From: Cololabis saira
Taxonomy: Eukaryota; Chordata; Actinopteri; Beloniformes; Belonidae
Length of the DNA stretch: 64,000 nucleotides
Direction of reading: 5' to 3'
Assembly: GCF_033807715.1 (NCBI RefSeq)
Contig: NC_084590.1
Location: 36,049,505 to 36,113,504, forward strand
Positions 61,120 through 64,000 of this stretch are shown here, piece by piece (the stretch's first letter is position 1; every line of letters begins with the position of its first letter). The notes under the pieces were generated by a model. The model had not been told where the DNA came from. It saw only the letters and a list, made by a program, of their open reading frames with translations, and did not search any database. Position numbers and translations under genes: made by a program.

Positions 61120-61360
61120 TGTGCAATATTTCCCTACCTCATATACATCCTACCTGCTTTTTTTGTTTTTCTTCTTCTCGTACTGCACTACTTTTATTTT
61201 TATTCCAATGTATATACTGTTTATATTTTGTAATAATATTTTTTTTTTTACTTTTTTCATCCTTCTTTCACTGCATGTGTGTGTTGTGTGTATTGCTGCT
61301 GCACAAAGCAAATTTCCCCACTGAGGGATGAATAAAGGACTATCTAATCTAATTTATACA
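61120..61360 (+). mobile_element. LINE 3'-tail fragment
   Basis: The end CAAATTTCCCCACTGAGGG, then ATGAATAAAGGACTATCTAATCTAAT, matches the 3' end of common fish non-LTR retrotransposons (AATTTCCCC, AATAAAG, then short tandem repeats). The upstream part is T-rich and not assignable. It sits between mrm3 and glod4. Confidence 0.55.
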
Positions 61361-61424
61361 TAGTAGAAAATATAATCATGATCATACATGATCAATGTTA
61401 AGGAGAGTAGAGAGGAGAGGATGT

Positions 61425-61591
61425 TTGTTCGCCGCTTCTCAGTCTCTGAGTTTTTACATTTTATTGATACTGACCTTTTCCTGTACTTGTTTTAACTTGT
61501 TTTAACTTGTTTTAATCTTGTTAGCACTCTGAGATCCCCTGAATGAAGAGTGCTCTATTAATAAAATGTATTATTATTATTTTTATTATTA

Positions 61592-61677
<86 letters not shown>

Positions 61678-61683
61678 TTTATG
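61425..61683 (+). mobile_element. L2-like LINE 3' end with expanded ATT microsatellite
   Basis: CTTGTTAGCACTCTGAGAT followed by AGAGTGCTCTATTAATAAAATG is the typical 3' end of fish L2-type LINEs, which finish in a short ATT repeat. Here the tail runs on as about 110 bases of TTA/ATT repeats (about 61570-61680). A short direct repeat of TTAACTTGTTT lies just upstream at about 61493-61515. Confidence 0.6.
61570..61680. repeat. (ATT)n microsatellite
   Basis: About 35 ATT units with a few TTTTA interruptions near the left end and a T-rich right end. It creates a false poly-isoleucine reading frame on the minus strand. Confidence 0.9.
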
Positions 61684-61890
61684 TTTTTTTTTATTATACA
61701 CCACACCAAACAACCATAATCTAAAATTGATTTAGTCAATCCAATGCAAAAATGTCACCCAACGCACATCTTTTCCCCATAAAATCCTAGTTAAATACCC
61801 ATTTATAGACAAGACCGTACATGTATCTTTTATGTTTCTGTAATTGTCTCAATATTCGCTAAAAACTTCAAATATGTCGCTCAACTATAA

Positions 61891-61900
61891 TCTCGCGAGA
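61891..61900. promoter_or_regulatory. TCTCGCGAGA promoter element
   Basis: A perfect copy of the palindrome TCTCGCGAGA, 267 bases upstream of the glod4 start codon. This element is a known core-promoter motif of CpG-type vertebrate promoters, bound by BANP. Its place between the divergent mrm3 and glod4 genes fits a promoter; that it works here is inference. Confidence 0.6.
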
Positions 61901-62166
61901 GAATATTGTGGCGATACCATTATTGCGACCAGCTGGGGGTTTAATCTGTGTTTTACTTTTATATATCTTTCTTTTACTTATATATATTGACATTATTTTT
62001 AGTGTTAATTGTGGAGGAAAAAATACTGCTATATAAAAAATATAAAACGTGTAGAGACTGGATTTATATTTTTATTTGTCCATATCTAACATGGTATTTA
62101 CCATCAGAAACAGTCGATAACCGAGGGAATCGATCGTGAGGATTCAGGCGTACCTGTCAAATAAAC

Positions 62167-62256
62167 ATGGCTTTGAGACGAGCACTGCATTTCGTTTTCA
62201 AAGTTGGTGACCGGGCCAAAACATCCACTTTTTACCGAGATGTTCTGGGCATGACG
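62167..62256 (+). CDS. glod4: glod4 exon 1 (coding part)
   Basis: 90 nt, 30 codons, from ATG to donor gtaatt; phase 0. It encodes the first beta strand and helix of the VOC fold, with FYRDVLGM. Confidence 0.94.
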
Positions 62257-62928
62257 GTAATTTATGTCTGTAATTTGATGCCGACAGGATACGTTTGTTA
62301 CTGTGGTCATCTGCCTAACTTCTAGTTATGATAACGGGATGATGCATCGATCAGTGTTGCACAACAGATTTCCTATGATAAATGGGAAATGTGAATGAAC
62401 TGTCATAGTGACTGGTTATTTCCCTTTTGCTTCCAAATCATTTCAGGTTTTACGACATGAAGAGTTTGAGGAAGGCTGCAAAGCTTCTTGCAATGGGTAG
62501 ATAATGGATGAAATCACGTTACTGAGTGGAAACAGACGTGCCAGGGTGCTAATACGAATGTATTTATCTTGTCTCTTTCAGTCCTTACGACGGGAAATGG
62601 AGCAAAACTATGGTTGGCTTTGGCCCAGAGGATGACCACTTCGTTGCTGAACTGACATACAATTATGGGGTCGGAGAGTATCAGCTTGGGAATGACATCT
62701 TGGTGGGTCAAAGTTCATTTGCACTTGGCCATGTTATGCAGTACAAAGTTGCAGAAGGTATATTTGTGTCTCTGTCTTCTTAGGGTATCACCCTGCAGTC
62801 CAGCCGAGCTGTGAGCAATGCCAAACGCCTCGGTTGGCCTCTCACGGAGGTGGATGAGGCTCTGTATCTGACTCAGGCTCCAGGAGGATATCCCTTCTAC
62901 CTTGTGGATAAAGAGCAGCCTCCTCATG
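62167..62928 (+). CDS. glod4: glyoxalase domain-containing protein 4, exons 1-4 (3' part beyond window)
   Basis: Four exons join into 406 nt (135 codons plus one base), from [19 protein letters not shown] to EQPPH. The product matches the N-terminal 40% of vertebrate GLOD4 (about 310 residues in human). GLOD4 has two vicinal-oxygen-chelate (glyoxalase/bleomycin-resistance) domains and has been found in mitochondria; its enzymatic activity is not established. The first VOC module is visible, with [49 protein letters not shown] and APGGYPFYL. The ATG has an A at -3 and G at +4. The gene diverges from mrm3 as in other vertebrates. An hAT-like element fills part of intron 4. Confidence 0.95.
62447..62496 (+). 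CDS. glod4: glod4 exon 2
   Basis: 50 nt after acceptor atttcag and before donor gtagat. It encodes [16 protein letters not shown] and two bases of the next Gly codon. This is nearly identical to human [16 protein letters not shown]. Confidence 0.94.
62582..62702 (+). CDS. glod4: glod4 exon 3
   Basis: 121 nt. It encodes [40 protein letters not shown] in one continuous frame. The donor is gtgggt and the exon ends in phase 0. Confidence 0.94.
62784..62928 (+). CDS. glod4: glod4 exon 4
   Basis: 145 nt after acceptor tcttag. It encodes [23 protein letters not shown] and [19 protein letters not shown] and ends one base into the next codon at donor gtgaat. The following exons are not in the window. 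Confidence 0.93.
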
Positions 62929-62982
62929 GTGAATGTCTCCACACTCAGATCTCATTATTTCTGCATGAAAAGATATTGTCAG

Positions 62983-63717
62983 TAGGGCTGTTCGATTTTG
63001 CCCAAAAATAAAATCTCGATTTTTTTCTCTCAAAATCCGATTTTCGATTACGATTATCTTGTGAATTGACAAAAGGCAAAGAAATTATTTCAAATATGCT
63101 GTTTTTTTTATTGAACATTTGCCCCATTGGGCTTTAAGTGCAAACTTTGCTCTAATTAAACCAAAAATGAATGAATAAAGTGCAAAACTCTGTAAAATAA
63201 GTTGAACAAAAGTTTTAAAAAATATAATAAAATATAAAGTTTTATCTCTGAAAAAAAAAATCAGCAAATCAGCACTTGCAAACATACAGTAAGTTATATT
63301 TCCAATTAAATAAAACAAGACATTTTCTAATTAAACTAAACTGGGTCTTTGCATGCTAAATAATAATGCAACCCATGAAGGAGGTAGAGGTGTGTAATGT
63401 CAGTCATTACATTTGCTACTCACATTTGCAAGTTTTTTGCAAGGAACACGAGCCGGTCTACCGCATCTGGCTTGAGGGATGCCCGGTGGCATGTTACAAC
63501 GCCCCCTCCTACACTAAAGAGCCTCTCCAATGGGGCACTTGTCGCAGGTATTGAGAGGTATTTCCATCAATCATTAATATGGTATCAATCATTAATATGT
63601 GTGCAGACAAGGTAAAAAAAAAAAGTGAAAAATCGATTTTACGAGTTTCACGTTTTAACATCGTTCTAATTACATAATCGCGATTACGATTTAAAATCGA
63701 TTAATCGAACAGCCCTA
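62983..63717 (-). mobile_element. hAT-like non-autonomous element, copy 2 (glod4 intron 4)
   Basis: 735 bp with terminal inverted repeats TAGGGCTGTTCGATT...AATCGAACAGCCCTA. It is flanked by a perfect 8-bp duplication ATTGTCAG (62975-62982 and 63718-63725). The 8-bp duplication and TIR form indicate the hAT superfamily. It is closely similar over its whole length to the copy at 42509-43239, in the opposite orientation. It has no transposase. Confidence 0.85.
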
Positions 63718-64000
63718 ATTGTCAGTGTAGTTTATGTAACCGTTCAGCAGTGCGGTTATTTATTAAATTAAACATACCAATTACAGGTTTCTTAAATTTT
63801 ACAAAAGCAAAGAATTGCCAAGTTTCATTTATCTACTTCGTTTAATTACAGAGGTTTTAACTTTATTGGTCACCAGTCAGCTTGTTGAAGCATTGATTGA
63901 CTGATTGATTGATATCTTTATTTCAAACACAAGAAAAAAAAAATTATAAAATTAAACAGCAAAACAATAAATCAATAACATAAAAAGAACAATAATAATC

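Noticed and set aside
61521..61739. 72-codon poly-isoleucine frame on the minus strand
   Set aside because: It is the translation of the ATT microsatellite.
1..64000. CRISPR arrays, bacterial operons, prophage or tRNA/rRNA clusters
   Set aside because: The sequence is vertebrate nuclear DNA; no regularly spaced direct repeats and no tRNA or rRNA gene were found.

Overview
The window is nuclear DNA from a ray-finned fish, most likely a teleost. It carries small, correctly spliced exons in long introns, no operon-like packing, abundant microsatellites, and many fish-type mobile elements: L2-like and I/Nimb-like LINEs, and hAT-like and TTAA-target MITEs. The three recognised genes keep the vertebrate order nxn - mrm3 (rnmtl1) - glod4, the block found at human 17p13.3.

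Layout. Positions 1-37739 hold no recognised nxn coding exon and are read as the 3' part of the very long first intron of nxn. This stretch contains several transposon copies and one weak candidate for a small nested spliced gene (1995-2645). Seven coding exons of nucleoredoxin follow on the + strand (37740-54052). They encode 315 residues that match human residues 121-435, including the CPPC redox centre. The first coding exon lies outside the window. The convergent gene mrm3 (minus strand, 59982-56991) is complete in four exons and encodes a 430-residue mitochondrial rRNA 2'-O-ribose methyltransferase of the SpoU/TrmH family. glod4 starts at 62167 on the + strand; four exons (135 codons) are present and the rest is beyond the right edge.

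nxn and mrm3 are tail to tail. mrm3 and glod4 are head to head, but the 2.2 kb between their start codons is filled with LINE remnants. One LINE 3' tail ends only about 35 bases before the mrm3 start codon. A perfect TCTCGCGAGA promoter element sits near glod4.

The main unusual features are mobile-element effects on this gene block: a LINE fused in frame to the mrm3 5' end, a LINE with a sense AATAAA signal just upstream of the catalytic nxn exon, two near-identical hAT-like elements in opposite orientation in introns of nxn and glod4, and several nested insertions with perfect target-site duplications. I did not find a clearly novel biological system. The nested gene candidate at 1995-2645 is the only part that could be an undescribed gene.
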